Of a stretch of 42,549 bases of DNA, positions 32,768-42,288 are shown piece after piece. A program made the translations under genes and the position numbers. The DNA comes from Coprococcus sp. (lineage in GTDB: Bacteria; Bacillota; Clostridia; Lachnospirales; Lachnospiraceae): positions 1 through 42,549 of the forward strand of contig JAAWDY010000034.1 in the NCBI GenBank assembly GCA_022793995.1, read 5' to 3'. The notes under the pieces are model-generated. The model searched no databases and had not been told where the DNA came from. It saw only the letters and a program-made list of their open reading frames with translations. The stretch's first letter is position 1. Every line of letters begins with the position of its first letter.

Positions 32768-34027
32768 CTATTCTATTTTACAATCCAGAATCCGGTAAAC
32801 AGACTCGTCTATTCTCTCTTCCTTGAGCGTTCCATTTCGCAATGCTTCCAGGACGCCTTCATACGCCTGCTCAAAATTTGCCGGCATCAGGACCATGTCG
32901 CCTCCAGCCTGGATAACTTTTACTGCCGCTTCTGCCGGAGTATAGTAGTTCGTAATTGCTCCCATACTCATGGAATCTGTGATGACTACGCCGTCGAATC
33001 CTAATCTTTCCCGCAGAAGTCCTCCTATGATCGCGGGGGAAAGGGTCGCTGGAGTGTTGTCGCCTGTCACTGACGGAAGGGAAATGTGTCCCACCATGAC
33101 AAACTTGGCCCCTGCCTGGATACCGGAAATGAAGGGAAGGAACTCCGTTTCTTCCAGCTGCTCCAGCGTTCTTTCATTCGCGACCGCCTCTTCATGGCTG
33201 TCACCGTCAGTCCCTCCGTGTCCGGGAAAATGTTTTAGAACCGCTTTGACATTACGCTCCTCAAGCCCTTTCACCACCTGCGCCACCATCTGTGCATCCA
33301 CCTTTGCATCTGGACCAAAGGAACGCTTTCCAATCGCCGTATTATTCGGATTCGTCAAAACATCCGCCACCGGTGCAAAATCCATGTCAAAACCAAGGTC
33401 GGAAAGGTAGGTTCCAATCGTCTGTCCTGCCTGGTATGCCTCCTCTATGTCCTGTGACGCGCCGATCGTCTGCATATCCGGCACTTTTTCCACACTAAAC
33501 CCCTCATTATTGGCGATTCTTGCCACCAAGGATCCGCCTTCCTCGTCCACTCCGATAAAGAGCGGATATTTAGAATACGACCGGGAATTTGTGATCATCG
33601 TCTTGATCTGCTCCTCGTCAAGGATATTCTGCTTAAAGTAGACAATCCCGCCGACTGGGTACTTTTCGAGGCTGGCCTTTGTGGCCTCCCCTGCCTGAAT
33701 CACCGTATTCACATGGGTAAGCTGCTCCGGGGTCACCATAAAGAGCTGGCATACCTTTTCCTCGAGGGTCATACCGGAAATAATTCCAGCAATCCGTTGC
33801 TTTCTCTGCTCTTCCTCTCTAAGCTCCGGCCCCTTTTTTTCTTTCTCCTTCTCCGCGGACTCCGGCTCATCCTCACCCTCTGAAGGAGGCTCCACCGACT
33901 CCTTCTCATCAGATTCTCTATCGTGTCCCGGCTCTTCGCCCCGGCATCCTCCCGACACTGCGCACCCGATGAGCACTGTAGCCAGAAGAAATACCATCGC
34001 GGCACGCCTTATTATTTTTCTTTTCAT
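32768..34027 (-). CDS. nagZ: glycoside hydrolase family 3 lipoprotein, NagZ-like beta-N-acetylhexosaminidase
   Basis: A 419-residue exported lipoprotein. A basic N-terminus and hydrophobic stretch end in a lipobox LIGC, with Cys about residue 22. A charged Glu/Lys linker leads to a GH3 barrel: LFMVTPEQ, FIGVDEEGG, then the NagZ signature KHFPGHG followed by the His-bearing SHEE loop, and ITDSMSMGA with the nucleophile Asp. It would remove N-acetylglucosamine from peptidoglycan fragments or glycans outside the membrane. ATG 34027 begins one base after the upstream stop, with AAGGAG in that gene. A start ten codons earlier would spoil the signal. Confidence 0.9.
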   Translation of the reverse strand: MKRKIIRRAAMVFLLATVLIGCAVSGGCRGEEPGHDRESDEKESVEPPSEGEDEPESAEKEKEKKGPELREEEQRKQRIAGIISGMTLEEKVCQLFMVTPEQLTHVNTVIQAGEATKASLEKYPVGGIVYFKQNILDEEQIKTMITNSRSYSKYPLFIGVDEEGGSLVARIANNEGFSVEKVPDMQTIGASQDIEEAYQAGQTIGTYLSDLGFDMDFAPVADVLTNPNNTAIGKRSFGPDAKVDAQMVAQVVKGLEERNVKAVLKHFPGHGGTDGDSHEEAVANERTLEQLEETEFLPFISGIQAGAKFVMVGHISLPSVTGDNTPATLSPAIIGGLLRERLGFDGVVITDSMSMGAITNYYTPAEAAVKVIQAGGDMVLMPANFEQAYEGVLEALRNGTLKEERIDESVYRILDCKIE

Positions 34028-34028
34028 G

Positions 34029-34985
34029 CTATTGTTCGATCTCCTTCTCCATGACAAAGCCTACTTTATTCGCATTGTAATAGGCGCTCACATCATTCGG
34101 CATATCGTACATCTTCCACTCGCCTTTTACCTTCATCATACCCAGACAGTTCTCCGCTCCTCCCTCATTATTCGGCTCGCCCGCTGCCCATGCATAGTAG
34201 GAATCAGGTTCGTTTATCACAAGCTGGAAATCGCTGTTCCCATCTCTGCGCGAAGCTCCAAGCCATAAGACCACGCAGCCTGTTTCGTTCGCCTTTGCTA
34301 CGATCTGGTTAAATTCTTCCTGACTGTTTACCGTCGCCAAATGCCCACCCTGTGACTGGCAGTACGCGTCCGCATCCGTCCACGTCCGCATCCCCTGGAC
34401 CACCTCATACTCATGAATATATGTCTTCTCCTTTGGCTGTTCCCGCGGCTTTTCTTCCACTTTTTCCTGCGCTTTCTCTTCTGGATTCACGGCTTCGCTT
34501 TCATTGTCTTTCTCCTTTTCCGTGTCTTCCTTTTTCTCCTGCTTTTTCCCGCCGTCCTTTTCCTTTTCGTCCTCTTTTTTCTCTTTTCCCTCTTCTACAT
34601 CGCCTGCCGCCTTCTCAGACTTCTTGAGCGACTCTGATTTCTGCGCGGTCTGAAGGGTGTCCTCCTTCGGCGGCGACATCTTCTCCCAGAGGAAGAAACC
34701 ACCCACTCCGACTGCGATTCCCAGAACGATCACCGCGGCGATCGCGATGACAAACGTCTTACTGCTGCCTTTCTTATTCCCTTCTGGATTCTGCGGCATA
34801 TCCCCTGTCCCGTCAGACATAGAGCCTACACCGCCGGTCATTATATCCTCTTCCGAGGTCCGGGTATTCTCCTCCCATGCCGGACTAAACTCCTGCGAAA
34901 CGTTTACCTGCTCCTGTTTTGCTCCGCACTCAGGACAAAATGCCGCCCCTTCCTCTAATCTTGTTCCACAATTATGACAAAACAT
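34029..34985 (-). CDS. zinc-ribbon / one-TM / C-type-lectin-like domain protein
   Basis: A 318-residue protein. A zinc ribbon CHNC...CPEC (residues 3-21) lies inside the cell. One membrane helix follows (about residues 77-98), then a long Lys/Glu-rich spacer (about 105-190), and outside a C-type lectin fold (about 200-315) with WTDADAYCQSQGGHLATV, WLGASR and WAAGEPNNEGG...NC. The EPN tripeptide is the mannose-type calcium and sugar site of animal lectins. Calcium-dependent glycan binding is thus possible but unproven. AAGGAGG precedes the ATG. It is followed one base later by the NagZ-like glycosidase, which suggests joint action on a glycan. Confidence 0.85.
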   Translation of the reverse strand: MFCHNCGTRLEEGAAFCPECGAKQEQVNVSQEFSPAWEENTRTSEEDIMTGGVGSMSDGTGDMPQNPEGNKKGSSKTFVIAIAAVIVLGIAVGVGGFFLWEKMSPPKEDTLQTAQKSESLKKSEKAAGDVEEGKEKKEDEKEKDGGKKQEKKEDTEKEKDNESEAVNPEEKAQEKVEEKPREQPKEKTYIHEYEVVQGMRTWTDADAYCQSQGGHLATVNSQEEFNQIVAKANETGCVVLWLGASRRDGNSDFQLVINEPDSYYAWAAGEPNNEGGAENCLGMMKVKGEWKMYDMPNDVSAYYNANKVGFVMEKEIEQ

Positions 34986-35031
34986 CTCTCTCCTCCTTGT
35001 GTGCTGACACGTTTATTTGCACGCTAACTAC

Positions 35032-35060
35032 AGTGTAACATAGTTTTGCATCAGCGACAA
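35032..35060 (-). promoter_or_regulatory. promoter of the lectin/NagZ operon
   Basis: Minus strand TTGTCG (35055-35060), 17-bp spacer, TACACT (35032-35037) with TG one base upstream. About 47 bp before the start at 34985. Confidence 0.6.
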
Positions 35061-35094
35061 ATACTAAATATTATTAGCTTTTTAGGCATATAAA

Positions 35095-35103
35095 TGGTAT
35101 AAT
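35095..35103 (+). promoter_or_regulatory. extended -10 promoter of the second zinc-ribbon gene
   Basis: TGG-TATAAT (35095-35103), no clear -35. The roughly 95-base leader holds a hairpin with arms TTATGC and GCATAA (near 35129-35157). Confidence 0.5.
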
Positions 35104-35203
35104 TATCAAGAGCTTATTGCAAGTTATGCTTATGCGCCAAAGCGCTTCTGGCATAAAATGCATGAGAGTAAAACACTACTTTTTACGATGAGGAGGAAAA
35201 ATT

Positions 35204-35893
35204 ATGTTTTGCAAACATTGTGGAGCGAATTTACCGGACGGCGTCAAATTCTGCCCGTCCTGCGGCAAGCCGACTGTAAGTCCAGGAGCGGCGCCGACGC
35301 CTGGAGCGGGTCCTGGGCCGAACCCGCCTGTAAACAACACAGCCGCGACGCCTAGCGGAGGCTTTCGTCCATCTCCTGGACCTGGACCAGGGACGCCGGG
35401 AAACGGGACTCCGGGACCGGGCGCGCCGAAAGCTCCTGGAAATAATTTGGGCGGGACTTCATTCATTCCCAATCCTGCCGGATTCAACGTACCTACAACA
35501 AAGCCGAAAAAAACTTACAACATCGGTAACTTTGTCCTTTGGGGAGGATGCGCCGTGGCGGTTCTTTCTTTGTTCCTTCCCTACTGCTCTGCTTCCGCGT
35601 TCGGATTCAGCCAAAGCATTTCCCTGATGGATGCAGATACAGGGATGTATTTTCTTGGGATTATCGGCATCATCGCGGTGCTGAATATTTTCAAGTTGAA
35701 TATTCTGTGTATTATTGGCTCTATATTCAATTTGTGCCTTATCTTTTATGGGCATTCCTATGTCCAGGAAGAAGTGGGCATCCTTGTCGATTTTGAGATC
35801 GGCAACACATTACTGTATCTGGGCGGTTTTGTCATGATCGGAGCCTCTGTCGCCGCCTTGGTATTGTGGAATAAAATGAAAAAAGCGGTATAG
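35204..35893 (+). CDS. zinc-ribbon membrane protein with Pro/Gly-rich linker
   Basis: A 229-residue protein with an N-terminal zinc ribbon CKHC...CPSC (residues 3-20), a Pro/Gly/Ala-rich linker (about 25-100) and four hydrophobic helices (about 110-130, 145-163, 165-182 and 200-222). Zinc-ribbon plus TM proteins of this type are common in Clostridia with no known role. GAGGAGG lies before the ATG. Divergent from the lectin gene, whose zinc ribbon is very like this one; ends in a strong terminator. Confidence 0.8.
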   Translation: MFCKHCGANLPDGVKFCPSCGKPTVSPGAAPTPGAGPGPNPPVNNTAATPSGGFRPSPGPGPGTPGNGTPGPGAPKAPGNNLGGTSFIPNPAGFNVPTTKPKKTYNIGNFVLWGGCAVAVLSLFLPYCSASAFGFSQSISLMDADTGMYFLGIIGIIAVLNIFKLNILCIIGSIFNLCLIFYGHSYVQEEVGILVDFEIGNTLLYLGGFVMIGASVAALVLWNKMKKAV

Positions 35894-35909
35894 TTTACCA
35901 GGACGATAA

Positions 35910-35950
35910 GTAAGGCCGGGAATCTGAAAACGGATTCCCGGCCTTACTTT
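35910..35950. terminator. bidirectional rho-independent terminator
   Basis: A perfect 15-bp stem GTAAGGCCGGGAATC/GATTCCCGGCCTTAC (35910-35924, 35933-35947) with an 8-base loop and a short T-run on the plus strand. It separates the convergent zinc-ribbon and DegV genes. Confidence 0.85.
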
Positions 35951-36818
35951 ATCTATCCTTTCCAAAATGTATCAGGGATAGCATATCCGGACCTGTATGC
36001 GCACCGATGATTGGACTCAGCATCGTTATCTTCACATCAAGATCAGGATGCGCTGCCAGAAGTTCTGCTTTCAGCTTTTCTGCGTCCGCCGTACAGTCCG
36101 CGCAGCAGATATAGACTGAATTCCCAAGCCCGGCATTATATGTGGCGTCAAAATGGCTGATCAGAGACTTCATCGCCAGCTTATTGCCGCGCTTTTTGTC
36201 GATCGTATCAAGCTTTCCATCGCTGTTAATCGTTAAGATCGGCTTAATGTTCAGCGCAGTCCCCACGATCGCGGTCGCTGCTGACACACGTCCGCCCCGG
36301 TGCAGGTACATCAAGTCCTCGACCTTGAACCAATATTGGATGTCCAGCGCATGCTTTCTTAAATCCTCCGCGTTCTCGGCAAGGCTCATTCCTCCGCTTC
36401 GGTTCTTTGCCGCCAGCTCCGCAAGGAGCCCCATCCCACCGGTTGCTCCCAGTGTGTCTACCACTTCGATCTGCACATTGTCGTACTTCTCTTCCAGCTC
36501 CTGTACCGCGAGGCTTGCAGAAGAAAATGTATCGCTCAGCCCGCTGGAAAGACAGAGATAGATAAGCCCTTTCCCCTCTTTCACCAGAGGTTCAAAACAT
36601 TCGATATAGTGGATAGGTGTAATCTGGCTGGTGCTTGTCTCCTGCTTTTGTCTTAATCTCTCGTAAAAATTGTGCATCGCCTCATCCGACTGAAGCTCTG
36701 TACAGCTATGGGATTCCCCTCCCACCATATATTCCATAGGGACAAACCGAATATCCTCATCTTTGGCAAAACCACGTTCAATATCCAGCGATACATCTGA
36801 GTAGATAAAATAGCTCAT
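35949..36818 (-). CDS. DegV family fatty-acid-binding protein (second copy)
   Basis: A 289-residue DegV/FakB-type protein. It has the conserved CLSSGLSDTFSSA ligand loop, VEDLMYLHRGGRVSAA, TALNIKPILTI and the C-terminal IGAHTGPDMLSLIHFG. It differs clearly from the DegV at 2730, so it probably prefers another fatty acid. AGGAGG lies eight bases before the ATG. A good promoter and a leader hairpin precede it; it shares a terminator with the convergent gene. Confidence 0.9.
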   Translation of the reverse strand: MSYFIYSDVSLDIERGFAKDEDIRFVPMEYMVGGESHSCTELQSDEAMHNFYERLRQKQETSTSQITPIHYIECFEPLVKEGKGLIYLCLSSGLSDTFSSASLAVQELEEKYDNVQIEVVDTLGATGGMGLLAELAAKNRSGGMSLAENAEDLRKHALDIQYWFKVEDLMYLHRGGRVSAATAIVGTALNIKPILTINSDGKLDTIDKKRGNKLAMKSLISHFDATYNAGLGNSVYICCADCTADAEKLKAELLAAHPDLDVKITMLSPIIGAHTGPDMLSLIHFGKDR

Positions 36819-36877
36819 TTTTGTACATCCTCCTGAATTAACATTCTTAAATCACCTGTTCGGGACATGTGAACCTA

Positions 36878-36934
36878 ATCGCCTGTCCGGCGATATGCTT
36901 TATAAAGTATACGATGAAATCACTGTGTTTTCAA
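36878..36934 (-). promoter_or_regulatory. promoter and leader hairpin of the second DegV gene
   Basis: Minus strand TTGAAA (36929-36934), 17-bp spacer, TATACT (36906-36911). The leader contains a 6-bp stem ATCGCC/GGCGAT (near 36878-36894). Confidence 0.65.
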
Positions 36935-36985
36935 GGTTTTCTGTTCATTTTAAGGTTATTATAAGAAATCCATTCCGGGAATCAA

Positions 36986-39900
36986 TTAATTTCCAGGCCG
37001 GACTACATTTCCCATTATTGCATCCTTAATTTCATGGGTGGACTTATGTACATCATACCATCCTACCGTTGCAGTATGATCGGAATAGTCTTCATAGACA
37101 TGGAATCCAACATATTCTTTATTCCCATCATTAAGCGAGGTTTCCTCAAGAACAAGCTCTGAAACATTATATCCTGTTTCTGTAAGATATCTTGCTAAAA
37201 CCTCCCGGCAGTCCTCCGACTCTGACCCTGCCGGAGCCGAAGGAATCTCTACTACCTCCTTTATCACTTCGCTCTGTCACGGGTTGATTCCAAGTACTGG
37301 AATGTTCCATATTTCCAGGTTTCATCCTCATAAACGAGTGAAAACTTAATTGTTATGTGCTGTTTACTGACCCGATGACCGAAAAAAATTCCTGCCCGTC
37401 AATCGCTCCCAGCTCTGTTCCAGAAAATTTCCCCGCTTTATCGCAATGCGCTTATCTTTCGCGTCCTCAATAACTGAATTGGCATATTCCAGAAATTCAT
37501 CATCGCTTTTACTGTTAGACGGCAGCATAAAATATGTTCTTGCTTCACTGGTATAAGTCTGACCGTTATGAACAAAGCTGATGTCAAGGGTATGTTCACC
37601 TTCAATTAAATCCTTGATATCAATACAGTTATCGACCAGTGTTAATTCATTGCCATCGGCCAAAACCCGGTCTGCTTTGACCGGAACCGCTTCCGCAAAT
37701 CCCAAATAATCATTTTTTATCAGGCAAGTCCTGTCATTAAAATCAAATGCTGTATCACCTATCATTATTGATTCCGGGAGCGCTATATCCTCCGCCTGGA
37801 ATGCGTTTCCCGTCAGGGTAATCTTCTTTGCGACATGGTTCAGGCATTGCATCAGGGCGAACAGATTTATTTCCCCATCTTCATTGATATCGCCTAATTC
37901 TGTGCTCTTTCTGACGCTAATCTTACACTCCGCATATACTTCCGTATCTTCGTCAAGCGTATAACGTGCTGTCACCTCTCCCTCTTTTTTTTGCACTGAA
38001 AGTATTCTGTTCCACTGAGACAATATCTTTCTCTCCTTCTATTGTCCAGCTTCCCTTCAACTTGGAATCAGGGTATATCTGTGGAATAATCTCCATACTT
38101 TCTCCAATATGTATTACATATGAAGATTGCGAAAGCACGATTTTCTTCTCTAACTCTGCTTCTTTTGTAGTCTCACCGACATTCACTTTGATTATTTTTC
38201 AATCCCCTTTTCAGGAATGTTTACGACTATATCGGCTGTTCCCCAAATTTCTGCTGATATTCTTACATAATCTTTCTCAATCTTTTCAACAGACACTATA
38301 TCCTCAAAGTTAGAAATCGCTGTGAATCCCAGGTTTTCGTCGTTATTAGCTATATACACTGGAATATCTAAAGATTCCCCCATTTTTACAGTTACTTCAT
38401 CCGGTGCTATGATCTGTATATTCTTTTCCACCTCCACATCAATTTCATCTGGTTCCATTGCTATATCAGCATAACTTTTTATGGTTCCATCTGAAATCAG
38501 CTTACAGGAACTTCCAGCTTCCAGCACTGTGTTATCTTGATATCTTAAAAGATATTCCCGGGCATAATTAGTACCTGCACCATCCGTCAAATTATTATCA
38601 TGTTCGATCTCATAATTTATGTTTTTTCCTTTTGCATCCAGCAACCTCAGTGAAGATATGCTGTCTGGTTTCATATACTTGGAAAATACTATTTTTGTGT
38701 AATCAGAATGAACCGTCAAGCTTTCAATGACCGGTTTCTCTTTTGATATCATTGAAACATTAACATTCGTCCGCGGTGGCGGAACACAAAGCCAATCTGT
38801 TTCTGTTGGTTCATATCCGTCTTTTTCAAATACAACTTTCCAGTAACCTTCCGGCACATCCCATGCGTAATCGCCATTAGCATCTGTATAAATCGGGTTT
38901 TTCTGCTCGTATTCTGCGGCATTCCATAGAATTGCTGCGCCTCTTCCAGATTCTCTTTATTGTATACCGAAGCTTTTACATCCTTAAGGCGATTTTCCCT
39001 CACAGCTTCATACACATAACCGCTTGGATCGATTCCCCAGCGGATCTGAATTGTCTGCTCTTTAGCCAGGGCAGTACGGGAATCCCAAAAATAACTGGCT
39101 GTAACGCCTATCAATCCTATAAGCGCTGAAAATCCTATTCCTACCGTACCTGTTATCCCGATCGCTTTAACCGCAGGAGGAAGAACTGCCGCAAACAATG
39201 TATACGAAACCTGATCGTTATATAAAGCATTTGCCCGTTTTATTGCTGTATCTTTATCCTTAATATTCGGAGACTGCCTTATTTCATTTATTAACTCGTT
39301 CCTTGCCATCCCAAAATTATAAATATCGTATGCTGCGGAAGCGCCTTTTGCGAGGATATTCAGGTCAAACGAAACATCATTCAGGGTTGTCCATTCTCCC
39401 GGCGACTGCATACTGAGCTTCAGTTTTGTATAGCTATTAACAGCGCCTGTTCCATTTTCCGGCATATTTTCTGCATCCGTTTCCCCGTTCTGCGCCTCAA
39501 GTTCTTCCGCCGTCTCATCCTGGGGATAACCTGTTGCAAGTCCTTCCATATCCTCTTTGGAAGCATACTGTTCCCGGGCCTTCCGAATGACCTCAGCGTC
39601 CGCCTTTTTCCCGCTTTTATCCTGTGTGTCCGCCCAGCTTCCATCGACCTGCTGGTATGAAATCGTATATGGAATCGAGTTCAGCTCAACGGATGAATCC
39701 ACCAGGTTTACAACTTTGAATTCCGGCTGATAGGACTCCACATTATTGGGACGGAATACCGCGTGCAGAATCTCGCCCTGTACGTTTTTTGCATCTGTAA
39801 ATACTGCGACACACAGAATGGCCGATGTTTCCGCATCGTAATGTGTCGTCCCGTACCCGTCCAGGAAACCTTGCCCAAGGCCGCTGCTGACATAAGTCAG

Positions 39901-40020
39901 CTTGTCCGGATCGTAAACAAGCTGCGCCTCAATGCCGCCCCTGTCAATCCCGTTCTTTTCTTCATGCTGCTGTCCCCCATTTTCACGTATTAGAATCAGG
40001 AAACTTTGTTTCCTATATAA
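36986..40020 (-). pseudogene. decayed large surface protein (cohesin-like, carboxypeptidase-regulatory-like, dockerin-like)
   Basis: One coding sequence of about 1000 residues can be followed through several frames. In order: a cohesin-like segment (QLVYDPDKLTYVSSG), a linker, a hydrophobic Gly/Ile segment (VGIGFSALIGLIGVTASYF), a transthyretin-like repeat (IYTDANGDYAWDVPEGYW and VPPP), beta-rich repeats, and a dockerin-like GDINEDGEINLFALMQCLN. Frames switch at about 38945, 38195, 37990, 37387 and 37276, each repaired by one base. No start codon or signal peptide exists; a TAG closes the frame at 40021-40023. Therefore it is 5'-truncated as well as frameshifted. Three of the changes lie in A or T runs. 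Confidence 0.8.
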
Positions 40021-40037
40021 CTATAATAACTATACTT

Positions 40038-40065
40038 TATAGCTATACCTATATAGCTATACTTA
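40038..40065. repeat. two tandem copies of a 14-bp AT-rich unit containing TATAGCTATA
   Basis: The 10-bp perfect palindrome TATAGCTATA occurs at 40038-40047 and 40052-40061, in a 14-bp near-exact tandem unit. It lies in the 50-bp AT-rich stretch between the terminator of the upstream surface gene and the broken 5' end of the next one. Confidence 0.7.
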
Positions 40066-40098
40066 AAAACAGCGTGGTACCTGTCAGGTACCACGCTG
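40065..40098 (-). terminator. rho-independent terminator after the TAG-interrupted surface gene
   Basis: A 14-bp stem, arms 40070-40083 and 40085-40098 (core GCGTGGTACCTG), followed on the minus strand by TTTTT. It lies ten bases after the stop at 40108. Confidence 0.85.
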
Positions 40099-40107
40099 CA
40101 TTCACTC

Positions 40108-42201
40108 TTATCGTCTTACTCTGCGCCTATGCCCAATGTGGCTGCGTCCCAGACAAAGAATTGCGATTACTGCGGCAGAAACAAACATCAGCATCATATA
40201 CAAGCCTATATTTGCCGTATCTCCTGTGTTGATTCCTGTTCCCTTTTGGTTCGATCCGCCGTTCACTTTATTACCGTTTGCAGAAGAAGCCGCTTTTACT
40301 GTTATCGTACAGGTCGCTGTCTTATCGCCGACCTTCGCGGTTATCTCAGCCGTACCCGCTTTTAACGCGGTCAGTTTTCCATCTTTTACAGACAGGACTG
40401 TCGGATCTGAGCTGGACCATACGACGTCCCTTACATCCGTTGTATTATCCGGGTTGTAAATGATACTCAGTGTATCGGTCGCGCCTACCTGCATTCCCTT
40501 GATAATCTTGTTAAACGCAATGGACTCCAGCGGAATTTCTTTGATTTCGATTTCAGTCTCTACTGTGTATTCACCGACCTTATTCCCGTTTCCGTCTGTC
40601 GCCGTAATCACCGCTTTGATGGTCGTTTTTCCTTCTTTTACGCCCCAAACTGCGCCTGACTGGTCGACTATCGCGATCTCCGGGTTAGAACTTGTCCAGG
40701 TAATCACGATATCGTCTGTGATCTGGTTCTCCGCAATGATGCGCGCCAAGTTCATCTGGCTGTACATATTGATAGACTGACCCTTTAATACCGGCTCCTT
40801 TACTTCCTCAAACTCGATATCTTCTCCAAGCGTTTCATCCAAATGGTTTTCAATCACTGTGATCCTGGTCGTTGCAGAATATGGCGTTTCTGTTCCCGTC
40901 GTTGTTGCGGTGATATTTGCCGTACCTTCTTTCAATCCCTCAATCACGCCTGTTTCCGGATCGACCTTTGCAACTTCCGGGTTGTCGCTTCTCCAGGTAA
41001 CCGTCTTGTCATCCGTTGTATTTTCCGGCTCATAAACAACCTCCAGAACCTTTGTGGACGGGTTCGTTGTTGAATTTCTGTTGATCTTGGCTTGTGCCGG
41101 AAGTGAAATACCTGTCATATGTATCGGCACGAAAATCTCACAGGTCGCTTTTGTACCGTTCCATGCTGTCGCCGTAACCGTAGCTGTTCCGCCCTTTTGT
41201 CCTGCTGTCACGATAACCTTCTCCGCGGAATCCGACGTAGCCGGACTTACAGAAACGATCGCATCGTCGGAACTTGCACAGGAGTCATTGCTGCTGGTCT
41301 ATCTAACGGCCTTATTCTCCGTCGTATCTTCCGGGTCATACACCACGCTAAGCTTTGTGGTCTGCCCCTTCTTGATCGTACTTACCGTTCCCTGAATCGT
41401 TATCTTATTCAGCGGAATCGTTACATTTACAGTGCAGGAAGCACTCTTTCCTTCCGCCGTCGCGGTAATCGTCGCTTTGCCTGCCTTCTTAGCCGTTACA
41501 AGTCCGCTTCCGTTTACGCTTGCCACACTCTCATCGCTACTCTTCCATGTGATCTCACTGTTGGAGCCTGCGGGAGTAAGCGTCGCCGTAAGCTGCTCCG
41601 TCTGGCCTTTGGCGATATCCGCCGTGGTCTTGTTGAGGGCGATTGCGGTGGCTGGGATCGTAACCTTCAGATTTGTATTGTCAACACAACTGTAGGAAGT
41701 AATCGGCTGCGGCGGATTTCCTCCATCCGACATGATAATATTGCTTGTAAATGCAATGTCTCCTGCCGAAGCGTCTTCTAGCGCCTCGAATGGCAACATC
41801 GCAACGCTCCCGTTAACCAACGGATTATTTACCCGGCCTACTACTATACCGATAACGCCGCCGCTCTCGCCCAGCGCTACGGCATCACTCCGTGATGTAT
41901 TCAGCATTACATCCCCAAACATACTCTCATCGTCGTCCGATGCAGGCCGTATAAACCTAAGCCTGTCTGTATCATAGGACAGGTCATATTGAAGACCGAA
42001 CGCCTCCGTATTGCCCGCCATGCTTACTGTTACAGTCACCGTATCCCCGCGGTGCAACACCTGCTTATCTGAGCTTACTGTGAACACCACGTCTCCATCC
42101 GCTGCTTTTACATTGTTCGGTACTACGGCCATGCACATCCCCAATACCAGGACAAAAGAAAGCAGAAATGAAACTGCACTTCTTAGACCCCTTCTCTTCA
42201 T
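40108..42201 (-). pseudogene. cohesin/BIG2 surface protein interrupted by an in-frame TAG at codon 301
   Basis: A 697-codon frame. It has a signal peptide (about residues 1-34), a cohesin-like domain (about 38-170), four or five bacterial Ig-like (BIG2) repeats, and a C-terminal anchor: INTGDTANIG as a variant sortase signal, a hydrophobic stretch, then HRRRVRR. At 41299-41301 a TAG sits in frame where other repeats have Trp (ITWKSS, VTWRSD, ITWTSS, VVWSSS), so a single TGG to TAG change is likely. The rest of the frame stays open to the end. Without readthrough the protein is cut after 300 residues and loses the anchor. AGGAGG is ten bases before the ATG. Confidence 0.85.
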
Positions 42202-42228
42202 TTCAGTAAATCCTCCTAATTATTACAC

Positions 42229-42288
42229 AATATTTTCTAACTGGACGCTTGAAAATGCAATTCACGGCAACCGTACAGTTAGAATATT
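42229..42288. repeat. inverted repeat upstream of the surface-protein gene
   Basis: Arms at 42229-42243 (ending TCTAACTG) and 42276-42288 (starting CAGTTAGA) match over about 13 bp with one extra base, around a 32-bp spacer. It lies 28-87 bp before the start codon and could be an operator, leader hairpin or small invertible element. The rest of 42289-42549 shows no credible gene; a minus-strand frame of about 30 codons reaches the right edge and is unassigned. Confidence 0.45.

Noticed and set aside
40038..40065. CRISPR-like repeat array
   Set aside because: Only two 14-bp units without spacers.
41119..41781. 220-codon plus-strand frame across the TAG site of the surface gene
   Set aside because: Cys/Arg-rich shadow; the minus strand keeps the repeat pattern on both sides of the stop.
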